Below, one piece after another: positions 16,056 to 23,543 of a stretch of DNA of 38,753 nucleotides (position 1 is the stretch's first letter; each line of letters starts with the position of its first letter). The position numbers and the translations under genes are program-made. This DNA is from Candidatus Sulfotelmatobacter sp. Lineage in GTDB: Bacteria > Acidobacteriota > Terriglobia > Terriglobales > Acidobacteriaceae. The stretch covers positions 1 through 38,753 of the forward strand of contig JASHOH010000180.1 of assembly GCA_030041215.1 (NCBI GenBank). The letters run 5' to 3'. The notes beneath the pieces were generated by a model, which had not been told where the DNA came from, made no database searches, and saw nothing but the letters and a program-made list of their open reading frames with translations.

Positions 16056-16152
16056 TATCATCCTGAAGCGCCTTCTTGGCGCTGAAGGACCTGGGCGCGC
16101 CGCGCGCCACCTCGAAGCCTGCCCTGAGAGAGCGAAGCGACCGAAGGGCGCG
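16056..16152 (+). repeat. GC-rich palindromic intergenic repeat (copy B, TCATCCTGAAGCGCC)
   Basis: The spacer between the aldehyde dehydrogenase and epoxidase genes begins TCATCCTGAAGCGCC and contains GCGCC-N5-GGCGC at about 16069-16083. It continues through GGGCGCGCCGCGCGCC and CCTGCCCTGAG...CGAAGGG. The last segment is shared with the element at 26866-26948. Confidence 0.55.
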
Positions 16153-16166
16153 TTTGGCGCGCCTCC

Positions 16167-17630
16167 TTATCCCATATTCAGCCAAACCGTCTTCATCTCC
16201 GTGTAATGCTCAATCGCATGCGCACCAAGCTCGCGCCCAAAACCCGAACTCTTGTAGCCGCCGAATGGCAGCGACGCGTCCATCAATCCATAGGTGTTGA
16301 TCCAAACCGTGCCTGCTTTTAATCTTCGCGAAACGCTGTGCGCTTTCTTCACGTCGCGCGTCCATACAGCGGACGCTAACCCGTAAGGATTGTTGTTCGC
16401 CTGCTCGATCACCTCATCCACATCATCGAAGGTCAGCACGGACAGAACCGGGCCAAAAATTTCCTCGCGCGCAATCGTCATCTCATTCTTTACGTCGCCG
16501 AAAATCGTCGGCTCAATGAAAAATCCTTTGTCGCCATCAACCGAAACCCGATGGCCTCCCGCCACCAGCTTGGCCCCATCCCTCTTGCCTGCCTCAATGT
16601 AGCCAAGCACGGTATTCATCTGCTCCTGGCTGACAATCGCGCCCATCCGCGTCTTCGGGTCGAGCGGATCGGCTGGCCGCATCTTGCTCGCCCGCGTGAC
16701 CAGCTTCTCGGTGAACTCATCTTTCACTTTACTTTCGAGAAATAGCCGCGAACCTGCGTTGCACACTTCACCCTTGCCATAAAAAATTCCGGTGATTGCG
16801 CCTTTGACAGCGTTGTCGATATCGGAGTCCGCGAAAACGATATTCGGAGATTTGCCCCCAAGCTCCAGCGTAATGCGCTTCAGCGTGTCGGAGGCGTTGC
16901 GCATGATCTCCTGTCCGACCGCGGTCGATCCCGTAAAAGCGATCTTGTCGATACCGGGATGCTTGACCATGGCGCGTCCGATCGCGCCGGGCCCTGTAAC
17001 GATGTTGATGACGCCTGCCGGAACGCCCGCCTCCATCGCCAGCTTCCCAAACCGCAAGGTCGTAAGCGAAGTCTGGCTGGCCGGTTTCCATACCACCGCA
17101 TTCCCGCACGCCAGCGCTGGGCCGAGTTTCCAGGAAGCCAGCAGCAGCGGGAAATTCCACGGCACAATCATCCCAACCACGCCCACAGGCTCGCGCAGCG
17201 TATAGGTAAAGGCAGACTCAGTTGTATTGATGGTTTCGCCGTGAATCTTGGTCGCCAGCCCGGCGTAGTAACGCAAAACATCGATGACCATCGGCATATC
17301 GACGTAGCGCGATTCGAAGATCGGCTTGCCATTGTCTAGTGTTTCGAGTTCGGCAAACTCGTCGATATTTTTCTCGAGCAGATCGGCAAGCTTCCAGATC
17401 AGCCGCCCGCGCTCGCTGGCCGACATCTTTCGCCACGGCCCGTTACGGTCTTCCAGCGCCCGTCGTGCAGCTTCCACAGCACGGTCGACATCCGCCGATG
17501 AACCCTCCGCAATCTGAGTCAGAACCTCACCAGTTGCAGGATTGATGGTGTCGAAGCTTTTCGCCGCATCAATCCACTTGCCATCAATCAGCAACTGCCC
17601 GCGTTCGATCTTTGTTTTTGCTGCAAGCAT
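16167..17630 (-). CDS. NAD(P)-dependent aldehyde dehydrogenase
   Basis: This 487-aa ALDH-superfamily enzyme oxidises an aldehyde to the acid. Its features are the PWNFPL segment, KPASQTSLTTL, FTGSTAVGQ, the general-base Glu in LELGGKSPN, the catalytic Cys in GKGEVCNAGSR, EEIFGPVLSV and the C-terminal PFGGYKSSGFGRELG. It belongs to the classical ALDH1/2/betaine-aldehyde type, not to the BoxD (3,4-dehydroadipyl-CoA semialdehyde) or PaaZ type that I would expect for a canonical ring-opening route. Within the cluster it may oxidise a semialdehyde ring-cleavage product (inference). The enzyme is cytosolic. Confidence 0.92.
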   Translation of the reverse strand: MLAAKTKIERGQLLIDGKWIDAAKSFDTINPATGEVLTQIAEGSSADVDRAVEAARRALEDRNGPWRKMSASERGRLIWKLADLLEKNIDEFAELETLDNGKPIFESRYVDMPMVIDVLRYYAGLATKIHGETINTTESAFTYTLREPVGVVGMIVPWNFPLLLASWKLGPALACGNAVVWKPASQTSLTTLRFGKLAMEAGVPAGVINIVTGPGAIGRAMVKHPGIDKIAFTGSTAVGQEIMRNASDTLKRITLELGGKSPNIVFADSDIDNAVKGAITGIFYGKGEVCNAGSRLFLESKVKDEFTEKLVTRASKMRPADPLDPKTRMGAIVSQEQMNTVLGYIEAGKRDGAKLVAGGHRVSVDGDKGFFIEPTIFGDVKNEMTIAREEIFGPVLSVLTFDDVDEVIEQANNNPYGLASAVWTRDVKKAHSVSRRLKAGTVWINTYGLMDASLPFGGYKSSGFGRELGAHAIEHYTEMKTVWLNMG

Positions 17631-17661
17631 TCAGTCTTCTTCAATAAGCAGCAGAGCTTCG

Positions 17662-17698
17662 CTTGGCGGACGGGCAAGGGAGGCGCCCGTCCCTACAG
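17662..17698. repeat. REP-like hairpin GGACGGGC / GCCCGTCC
   Basis: GGACGGGC (17668-17675) and GCCCGTCC (17685-17692) form an 8-bp perfect inverted repeat with a 9-base loop in the 71-base spacer between crotonase and aldehyde dehydrogenase genes. It is similar in style to the hairpin at 12949. Confidence 0.6.
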
Positions 17699-17701
17699 GA
17701 G

Positions 17702-18523
17702 CTATCTTGCTTTAAAGCCCGCCGGCCGCTTCTCCACGTACGCAGCAAGGCCTTCTTTCGCATCTTCGCTCTGGAAGAGCAACTGCTGGTTTTCGCGCTC
17801 GACCGCCAGTCCAGACTCCAGCGGAATCTCCCATCCCGTCTGCACGGCGCGTTTGATCCGTCCCACAGCTTTTGCGGCCTTATTCGGCGGGCAGAACTGC
17901 CGCGCGTACTCCATGATGTTCTCCATGAATCCATCGCGCTCAAAAATATCGTTAATGATCCCAAGCTCCAGCGCCTCTTCAAACGAGAACGTGTTGCCCG
18001 TCACCATCAACTCGATTGCCTTACTCTTCCCCACGAGCCTGGAAAGCCGCTGCGTGCCGCCAGTTCCCGGCAACACACCGAGATTCACTTCTGGCAGACC
18101 GATCTTCCCTGCATCCTTGCGCGCGATGCGGATGTCCGCAGCCATCGCAATCTCCAAACCACCACCCACGCAGTGGCCATTGATCGCCGCAATCACCAGC
18201 TTCGGCGTGTGTTCCAGCCGCAGCAGCATCTCGTTGGCGTGCAGGCAGAAGTAATACTTGAACGTGGGATCGACGCTCGACAGCATCTTGATGTTGGCGC
18301 CCGCAGAGAAAAACTTATCGCCTGCCCCGGTGATAACGATAACGTAAACGTCGTTATCCATGCGTGCGCGCAGGATCGCGTCATCCAGTTGCCGGTTCAT
18401 CTCATAGGTGTAAGTATTGGCCGGCGGATCGCACATCTCGATCACCGCAACGCCGCCTTGGGTGCGGTAGTTAACAAGCTGTTTGGTGGTTTCTCCGGTC
18501 GCCGGCTGCATTGTCGTCGCCAT
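17702..18523 (-). CDS. enoyl-CoA hydratase/isomerase (crotonase) family protein
   Basis: This 273-aa crotonase-fold enzyme has its start at 18523 (MATTMQPATG), chosen because AAGGAGA lies about six bases upstream. The oxyanion-hole motifs GDKFFSAGANIKML and NGHCVGGGLEIAMAADIRIA, and the catalytic region LPEVNLGVLPGTGGTQRL, are intact. The Glu pair typical of hydratases (GLE and PE) is present, so hydration of an enoyl-CoA is plausible. It is the first enzyme gene after the TetR regulator. It is not the 550-aa BoxC ring-opening dihydrolase. Beta-oxidation of a ring-opened CoA ester is the likely role by context. Confidence 0.88.
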   Translation of the reverse strand: MATTMQPATGETTKQLVNYRTQGGVAVIEMCDPPANTYTYEMNRQLDDAILRARMDNDVYVIVITGAGDKFFSAGANIKMLSSVDPTFKYYFCLHANEMLLRLEHTPKLVIAAINGHCVGGGLEIAMAADIRIARKDAGKIGLPEVNLGVLPGTGGTQRLSRLVGKSKAIELMVTGNTFSFEEALELGIINDIFERDGFMENIMEYARQFCPPNKAAKAVGRIKRAVQTGWEIPLESGLAVERENQQLLFQSEDAKEGLAAYVEKRPAGFKAR

Positions 18524-18579
18524 ACCTATCTCCTTGTGTCGTTGTCTCAATCTCTAATCTGCCGCTGAATTCTCTGTCG

Positions 18580-18632
18580 TGATGTCATTCCGAACCGGTC
18601 CGACGGACCGGTAAGGAAACTGCTTTTCGCCA
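18580..18632 (+). repeat. dispersed intergenic repeat, TCATTCCGAACCGG type (copy C)
   Basis: ATGTCATTCCGAACCGG begins the element, followed by the palindrome ACCGGTCCGACGGACCGGT (about 18594-18612) and the end AACTGCTTTTCGCC. The start and end match copy D at 26866-26948, while the middle is shorter. It lies between tetR and the crotonase gene. Confidence 0.65.
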
Positions 18633-18649
18633 GTCGTCACCACGAGCCT

Positions 18650-19297
18650 CTACCGTCGCCCGCGATTCATCACCCCGCGTAGAAAAATATCTCCCATCTC
18701 CTGCGCAATCTGGCCGGCATCCGCATCCACCCGCGGATTGTGCCACGTATAAATCCAATTCATCATTCCGAATAAACTCAAGACCGCAATACGCGTGGAA
18801 AACTCCAATCCTTGTTCGCGCTTCAAGTCATCCAGCAATCCCACGCAGATGCGGTAATACTGACGCTTGATGGCCGCTATTTCCGATCCAAATCCGTTCT
18901 TCAGTACGTCGGCCTCATGTGACAGCACCTTCATGCTCGCTGGATTGGCCAGAAAATATTCCAGGTGATTGAGAATAAAAATGCGGATCTGTTGTTCGGG
19001 ATCGGTCACACCAGCCAGCCGTTCCCTCAGCCGCTGCACAATGGTGGTGAACGTATGCTTCTGGATGAGGAATAACAGCCGCTCTTTGGACTGGAAGTAG
19101 TAGTAAAGTCCCGCCAGCGACATGCCGCTGGCGCGCGACAGATCGCGCATGGATGCGCCTTCGTAGCCTTTTTTGCAGAAGACTTCAGTGGCGTGGTCGA
19201 GAATTTCCGCCAGCCGCCGGTCAAAGCGAGTGGCTGAAGGCGCGGTCGCGCGGTGGCCGCGAGATGAAGCACGAGTTGTTGCCGCTGGACTTCCCAC
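18650..19297 (-). CDS. TetR/AcrR family transcriptional regulator
   Basis: This 215-aa repressor-type regulator has an N-terminal helix-turn-helix. ILDHATEVFCKKGYEG is followed by SMRDLSRASGMSLAGLYYYF and SKERLL (residues about 30-75). The C-terminal ligand-binding domain is helical and resembles those of regulators of fatty-acid or aryl-CoA catabolism. It starts with GTG at 19297 preceded by GGGGAA. A sigma70 promoter and a long palindrome lie directly upstream, consistent with autoregulation. It heads the minus-strand catabolic cluster, so a CoA-thioester pathway intermediate is the probable inducer (inference). Confidence 0.92.
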   Translation of the reverse strand: MGSPAATTRASSRGHRATAPSATRFDRRLAEILDHATEVFCKKGYEGASMRDLSRASGMSLAGLYYYFQSKERLLFLIQKHTFTTIVQRLRERLAGVTDPEQQIRIFILNHLEYFLANPASMKVLSHEADVLKNGFGSEIAAIKRQYYRICVGLLDDLKREQGLEFSTRIAVLSLFGMMNWIYTWHNPRVDADAGQIAQEMGDIFLRGVMNRGRR

Positions 19298-19313
19298 AGT
19301 TCCCCAGAAAACG

Positions 19314-19343
19314 TACTGATTCGAACGTTCGTTAGAATCAGTA
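19314..19343. promoter_or_regulatory. 30-bp palindrome, probable TetR operator
   Basis: The left arm TACTGATTCGAACG and right arm CGTTAGAATCAGTA pair at 13 of 14 positions around a central TT (19328-19329). The only mismatch is 19323/19334. It overlaps the -10 box of the tetR promoter by four bases and ends 16 bases before the GTG start. This is the geometry of an autorepression site. Confidence 0.8.
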
Positions 19344-19368
19344 TAAGGAAAACGAACGTCGATAGCAA
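19340..19368 (-). promoter_or_regulatory. sigma70-type promoter of the tetR gene
   Basis: On the minus strand TTGCTA (19368-19363) and TATACT (19345-19340) are separated by exactly 17 bases. The -10 hexamer overlaps the palindromic operator. It begins just after the PEGA gene stop codon. Confidence 0.7.
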
Positions 19369-19382
19369 GGCTGAGTTCGCTT

Positions 19383-20212
19383 TTACTGTGGACTCGTGAC
19401 AGCGGGCTGGATAGGCGGAGTCTGAGTCGGTTCCCTTTCGATGAGCAGAATGTTTTTCACCTGATTTCTATCGTAGGTGACATCTTTTCCGCCAACCCGC
19501 ACAACCAATTCGGTCGCAGACATCGAGAGCAGGTCTCCGCCCAACACCGTACCGTCGCGCAGTTCGATTGTGTCGTGTGTGGAACCACCAAGCTCGAACG
19601 TCACGCTGCCCCCCGAAACATCGTCTGGGCCGATTTCTACGGGAAACTTGCCGTTACTAAACCCCTCTTTGACAAATTCAAGCACGTGCTTGCCCAAAGT
19701 GAACTTGACAATCTTGGGAGTCTCTCCTGCATCGGCGCCGTCGATCCTGAGCGTAGCCCCCTGTGGCACCGAGTTGACCGTCATAGAAATCGCCTTCGGA
19801 GGGGCAGCTGGGCCAGGCTCCGCCGGCAGATCCTCGGCACCAGTGAGAGCGATACGGGCGAACCTGCCATCGAAACCGTCGTTTGAAACTTGACGGTCTC
19901 CCCAGCACGCAGGTTGCTGACCATTACCGTGGCTTCACCGATTCGCACTTTGTTTTTGTCAAACAAGTAAAGTGAGAAGTTCGCGTTCGAAATGACTTTC
20001 GTCCAAAGGTTCTCTGCAGTGGTCTCAGTCATGTACGTACCCTGATTACCGATCCCTCCTATTTCTTTAAACTTCGCAAAGGTGAAGCGCAGGATAGGAG
20101 AACCAGATTCCGGCCACGTAATGGTCTGCGCTCCCTGATCCTTGCCGCTGGTGGTCGAGACAAGGAAGGGTAACAGTGCGATAAAACCTATAAGGATCGC
20201 ACGCCGCAACAT
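19383..20212 (-). pseudogene. PEGA-domain secreted protein, split by a frameshift
   Basis: Two frames overlap by four bases (ATGA, 19781-19784). The upstream frame (20212-19781, 143 aa) has a signal peptide (RRAILIGFIALLPFLVSTTS) and a beta-rich domain, then turns to unnatural Arg-rich sequence at its end. The downstream frame (19784-19383, 133 aa) is a PEGA domain (SVPQGATLRIDGADAGETPK) with a DTIELRDGTVLGGDLLSMSA segment. Before its ATG this frame reads a sensible linker (AEDLPAEPGPAAPPKAIS). One missing base near 19837 would join the two into one protein of about 275 aa. True two-gene coupling is the less likely alternative. Homologues are exported and of unknown function. Confidence 0.75.
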
Positions 20213-20327
20213 GGTCGCCTGTATAACACAATTGGTGCTGGAATGGCAGTGTTGGATTGAGTGAGCTCGCGAATACCAGTCACCGAAGCTCCGAAACCTT
20301 ATCCTAAAGGAACATGACTACTTCGTT

Positions 20328-21446
20328 CTACGTCCAGCGGAACCATCTCAGCGCCAGCACGAATGAAATCCCGCCCCACAACGCCATTACCAGCAGCCGC
20401 GGCCATTGATGAACGAGCGGTGTGCCTTCCAGAATGCTGGCTCGCAGCGCATCGTTCAGCGCAGTCAGCGGCAGGGCCTTGATCAGCGGCTGTGCCATGG
20501 CCGGGAACCGCTCATACGAGAAAAATACTCCGGAGAATATCCACATCGGCATCATGACCAGGTTCATGAGACCGCTCACGCTTTCAATTTTCTGCGCACG
20601 GCTGGCAGTCAGTAACCCCACGCCGCCAAAGCACAGCGCGCCGATAGAACCGAGCAGAACGATCGTGAAAATTGATCCCAGCACTTTCATGTGGAAGAAA
20701 ATCACGCCCAGGCTCAGCAACAAGCCGATCTCCATAATCATGAGAACCAGCCGGCTCGACAGCAGAGCGGCCAGGAAATCCCCGCGCCGCATCGGCGTAC
20801 CCACGAAGCGCTTAAGCAGCTTCCGCTGGCGCATGTCCACCAGCGCGAACCCCACCCCCCACATGCCCGAATTCATCAGGTTCATCCCAAGCAAACCGGG
20901 AATCAGAAAATCGATATAACGCGAGCCCGGCTCCGAAGAAGTAATTTCGCTAGTCGCAACGACGTCTTTGCGGCCGGCCGCCGCCTGTAGCGCATCGTCA
21001 ACCTCAGCTCGCGCCAACACACTCTCTGGCCGCGCCGGGTCGTAAAGATAGCGCAGTCCTCCAGCAAGGTCTGGTTGGATCACGAGATCATACTTGCCTA
21101 AACGAAAGCCTTTGCGCGCGGCACTTTCATCGAGCACATCGATTTTGAATGAAGCGTGACGTGGAGAGCGCTGTAACAGCGCTTCCGCCCGATCTGCGGC
21201 TGCTCCAGACACGATTGCAACCGGCGCCGCCTGAACCGGCTTGTTTCGAAAGGCAATGCCCAGGCCGGCAGCGAGCAAAAGAGGAAACACGAATACCCAA
21301 AACACCACCTCCGGCTCGCGCTTCAATTCCAGCAATCGAGCCCACAGCAGATGCCAATACCCCGCCCACCGGCCGTTCCGCCGCACAGGACGCTTCGGCG
21401 AAGGAATCGTTACGACCGGAATTTTTTCCGCGACACTCATAGGCAA
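20328..21446 (-). CDS. ABC-2 type transporter permease
   Basis: This 372-aa membrane protein has one N-terminal membrane segment (EVVFWVFVFPLLLAAGLGIAF), a large extracytoplasmic domain (about 70-180) and a cluster of five C-terminal membrane helices. These include FLIPGLLGMNLMNSGMWGVGF, the LVLMIMEIGLLLSLGVIFF region and a final LLVMALWGGISFVLAL. This is the ABC2_membrane_3/YhgE-like exporter layout. It pairs with the ATPase at 22370-23302. The two genes are separated by a thioredoxin-like gene whose stop is only four bases from this start. The exported substrate cannot be deduced. Confidence 0.9.
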   Translation of the reverse strand: MPMSVAEKIPVVTIPSPKRPVRRNGRWAGYWHLLWARLLELKREPEVVFWVFVFPLLLAAGLGIAFRNKPVQAAPVAIVSGAAADRAEALLQRSPRHASFKIDVLDESAARKGFRLGKYDLVIQPDLAGGLRYLYDPARPESVLARAEVDDALQAAAGRKDVVATSEITSSEPGSRYIDFLIPGLLGMNLMNSGMWGVGFALVDMRQRKLLKRFVGTPMRRGDFLAALLSSRLVLMIMEIGLLLSLGVIFFHMKVLGSIFTIVLLGSIGALCFGGVGLLTASRAQKIESVSGLMNLVMMPMWIFSGVFFSYERFPAMAQPLIKALPLTALNDALRASILEGTPLVHQWPRLLVMALWGGISFVLALRWFRWT

Positions 21447-21450
21447 AAAC

Positions 21451-22311
21451 TTAACGCGCCACCGGCGTCCATTTATTCAGGAATTCCAGCAAAGCCTCAG
21501 GAGTCATCGAGCGCGCATCTTCGAACTCCCCATTCTTCTGGCTGACCACGACTTTTCCATCGCTCTCCAGAACGGCAAGAACAGGAATTCCTTTATTAAG
21601 CGGAGTCTGATATTCCTGCGCAATATCGGCATTCTTTTTTCCGTCATCGCCCACGTCGACGTGCACAACCACATATCCTTCCATCGCCGAAGCGAAATCC
21701 GGCCGATGAAATGCCAGATCAAGCACGTGACAGTCATAGCACCAGTTCGCGCCGAAAACCAGCAGCACACGCTTGTGTTCAGCTGCCGCTTTCTCTTTGG
21801 CTTCTTCGATCTCCGCGTGGGCGTCGACATCAGCAGGATAGAGATTCTTCTTCATGTCCGAAGGCTGCGCCAGGTGAGGCGCATCGGTTCTTTCTGCGCT
21901 CACGATGCGCCACTGATCGCCCTGCAGCCGCCAGCCCTGGGCGTCAGTGATGTTCATGGTAGTTCCGTTTCCCGTCTGCACCTCCGCCTTGAAAATCACA
22001 CTCTCGCCGCCACCAGGCTTCTGCTTCAGGCGGACAATCTCAAGCTTCATGCTGCGCACTTTCAGCCCGAGCCAGAAATTTATGTCCCCATCCGCGCTGA
22101 TTGTCGTCCCATGCACGTCAATCTGCGCCGCAGGATCGCTGCTATATAAAGCCTTCAGCGCCGTCCCATCCCCCGCGAGGACGGCGTTTTTCCATTGATC
22201 AAGGGGTAGAAAATTTGTCGAGTCCGAGGGAGACTGCGCGTGGGCGAACTCTGTGGCCAGAACGATTGCCGCGACTAGCAACCGCAGTATGAGAGATTTC
22301 TTTGACGCCAT
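21451..22311 (-). CDS. secreted thioredoxin-fold protein (WCYDC)
   Basis: This 286-aa protein has a signal peptide (residues 1-25, ending AHA/Q). An N-terminal domain of about 120 residues has an NTF2/DUF4440-like feel (WKNAVLAGDGTALKALYS). The C-terminal thioredoxin domain has the redox motif WCYDCH (C191, C194) in VLLVFGANWCYDCHVLDLAF. The cis-Pro region is KGIPVLAVLESDGK. It is expected to be periplasmic and to reduce or oxidise disulfides. It lies between an ABC ATPase gene (58-base gap) and its permease (4-base gap), so all three are probably one transcript. Confidence 0.85.
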   Translation of the reverse strand: MASKKSLILRLLVAAIVLATEFAHAQSPSDSTNFLPLDQWKNAVLAGDGTALKALYSSDPAAQIDVHGTTISADGDINFWLGLKVRSMKLEIVRLKQKPGGGESVIFKAEVQTGNGTTMNITDAQGWRLQGDQWRIVSAERTDAPHLAQPSDMKKNLYPADVDAHAEIEEAKEKAAAEHKRVLLVFGANWCYDCHVLDLAFHRPDFASAMEGYVVVHVDVGDDGKKNADIAQEYQTPLNKGIPVLAVLESDGKVVVSQKNGEFEDARSMTPEALLEFLNKWTPVAR

Positions 22312-22369
22312 GATGTCCTTCCCTTAAGAACGGGATTTAGATTCATACCATTCGATAAGTGCAATCCCA

Positions 22370-23302
22370 TCACTCCTCTCGCAAATGTCTGCCTGTCAAC
22401 CTTACAAATACATCCTCCAAACTCGCCTGGCGCGTCGTGAGATGCTCTAATTGATGGCCCTGCTTATCAATCGCATCCAGCAACGCTGGAATTGTCAAAT
22501 GCGGCTCTCGAACGCTCAGCCCCACCATGCCATCTTCCTCCCGGACGGACTCCACGCTCGGCAGCTCTTGCCAGATTTCAAGAGCCGCGCTGTCTGAGTT
22601 CCCACTGATCGCGAACTCGACCACATGATGACCACCCAGCCGTTCGATCAGATCAGCGGGCGTGCCCTCGGCAATGATCTGCCCGTAATCGACAATTGCC
22701 AGCCGGTCGCACAGCCGCTCGGCCTCATCCATATAATGCGTGGTCAGCAGCACGGTGCCGCCGGCACCCTGAAATTCCCCGATGATGTCCCACAACTGAC
22801 GCCGACTCTGCGGATCGAGCCCCGTCGTCGGCTCATCCAGAAACAAAATCTTCGGATTGCTCACGAGCGCCGTCGCCACCGCTAGCCGCTGTCTCTGTCC
22901 GCCAGAAAGTTTTCCCACCCACGCGTCAGCTTTTTCAGTAAGCTGCATTTCTTCCAGCACATCGTCGGTCGAGCGCGGCTCACGATAGAAGCTGGCAAAT
23001 AGTCCGACGGTCTCGCGGACAGAAAGTTTCTCGGAAAGCCGCGTTTCCTGAAGCGAAATCCCCAGCCACTCGCGCAGTTCGCGCTCATTCTCGCGCCAGG
23101 AATGGCCGAGAATCGAGACCTCGCCCGAAGTCGGCTCCAGCAGGCCCTCAAGAATTTCGATGGTCGTGGTCTTCCCCGCCCCGTTCGGTCCGAGCAGCCC
23201 AAAGCACTCGCCGGTCTGAATTTCGAGATTTAGCCCGCGAACGGCCTCGACTTTGCCGTCGTAGGTCTTTCGCAGATCACGGCATTGGATGGCAGTAGCC
23301 AT
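22370..23302 (-). CDS. ABC transporter ATP-binding protein
   Basis: This 310-aa nucleotide-binding subunit has Walker A GPNGAGKT (38-45), signature LSGGQRQRLAVA (about 135), Walker B ILFLDEPTTGLDPQ and the switch His in LLTTHYMDEAERL. The C-terminal extension of about 90 residues (HVVEFAISGN..., ending LEDVFVRLTGRHLREE) is typical of CcmA/DrrA-type exporters with ABC-2 permeases. It is the first gene of a three-gene minus-strand operon (ATPase, thioredoxin, permease). It probably energises export, but the substrate is unknown. Confidence 0.93.
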   Translation of the reverse strand: MATAIQCRDLRKTYDGKVEAVRGLNLEIQTGECFGLLGPNGAGKTTTIEILEGLLEPTSGEVSILGHSWRENERELREWLGISLQETRLSEKLSVRETVGLFASFYREPRSTDDVLEEMQLTEKADAWVGKLSGGQRQRLAVATALVSNPKILFLDEPTTGLDPQSRRQLWDIIGEFQGAGGTVLLTTHYMDEAERLCDRLAIVDYGQIIAEGTPADLIERLGGHHVVEFAISGNSDSAALEIWQELPSVESVREEDGMVGLSVREPHLTIPALLDAIDKQGHQLEHLTTRQASLEDVFVRLTGRHLREE

Positions 23303-23543
23303 TGAGCGATTCTACCGGATGATTGCGCAGTCTGTGCGACCATGCCCAGCCGCGAGCACATTCTGGAAGCCATGGAACGCGATGATGTAGAAGAGGACGA
23401 ACAGGGCGACCCGCCACATACCGGAAAGACGGATGGTCCACGCACTTCATAAGCGCGTCGACCACAGGGTGCATTCGATTCGCGATGGATTTCCAATAAA
23501 CTAGCACGCTTCAGGGTTCACGAAGTCTCAACGAGCTAACGAG

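Noticed and set aside
23277-23507. Minus-strand open frames between the ABC ATPase and the secreted unknown protein
   Set aside because: A 35-codon hydrophobic frame (MWRVALFVLFYIIAFHGFQN...) is present but has no convincing start context or homology I can recall. Left unannotated.
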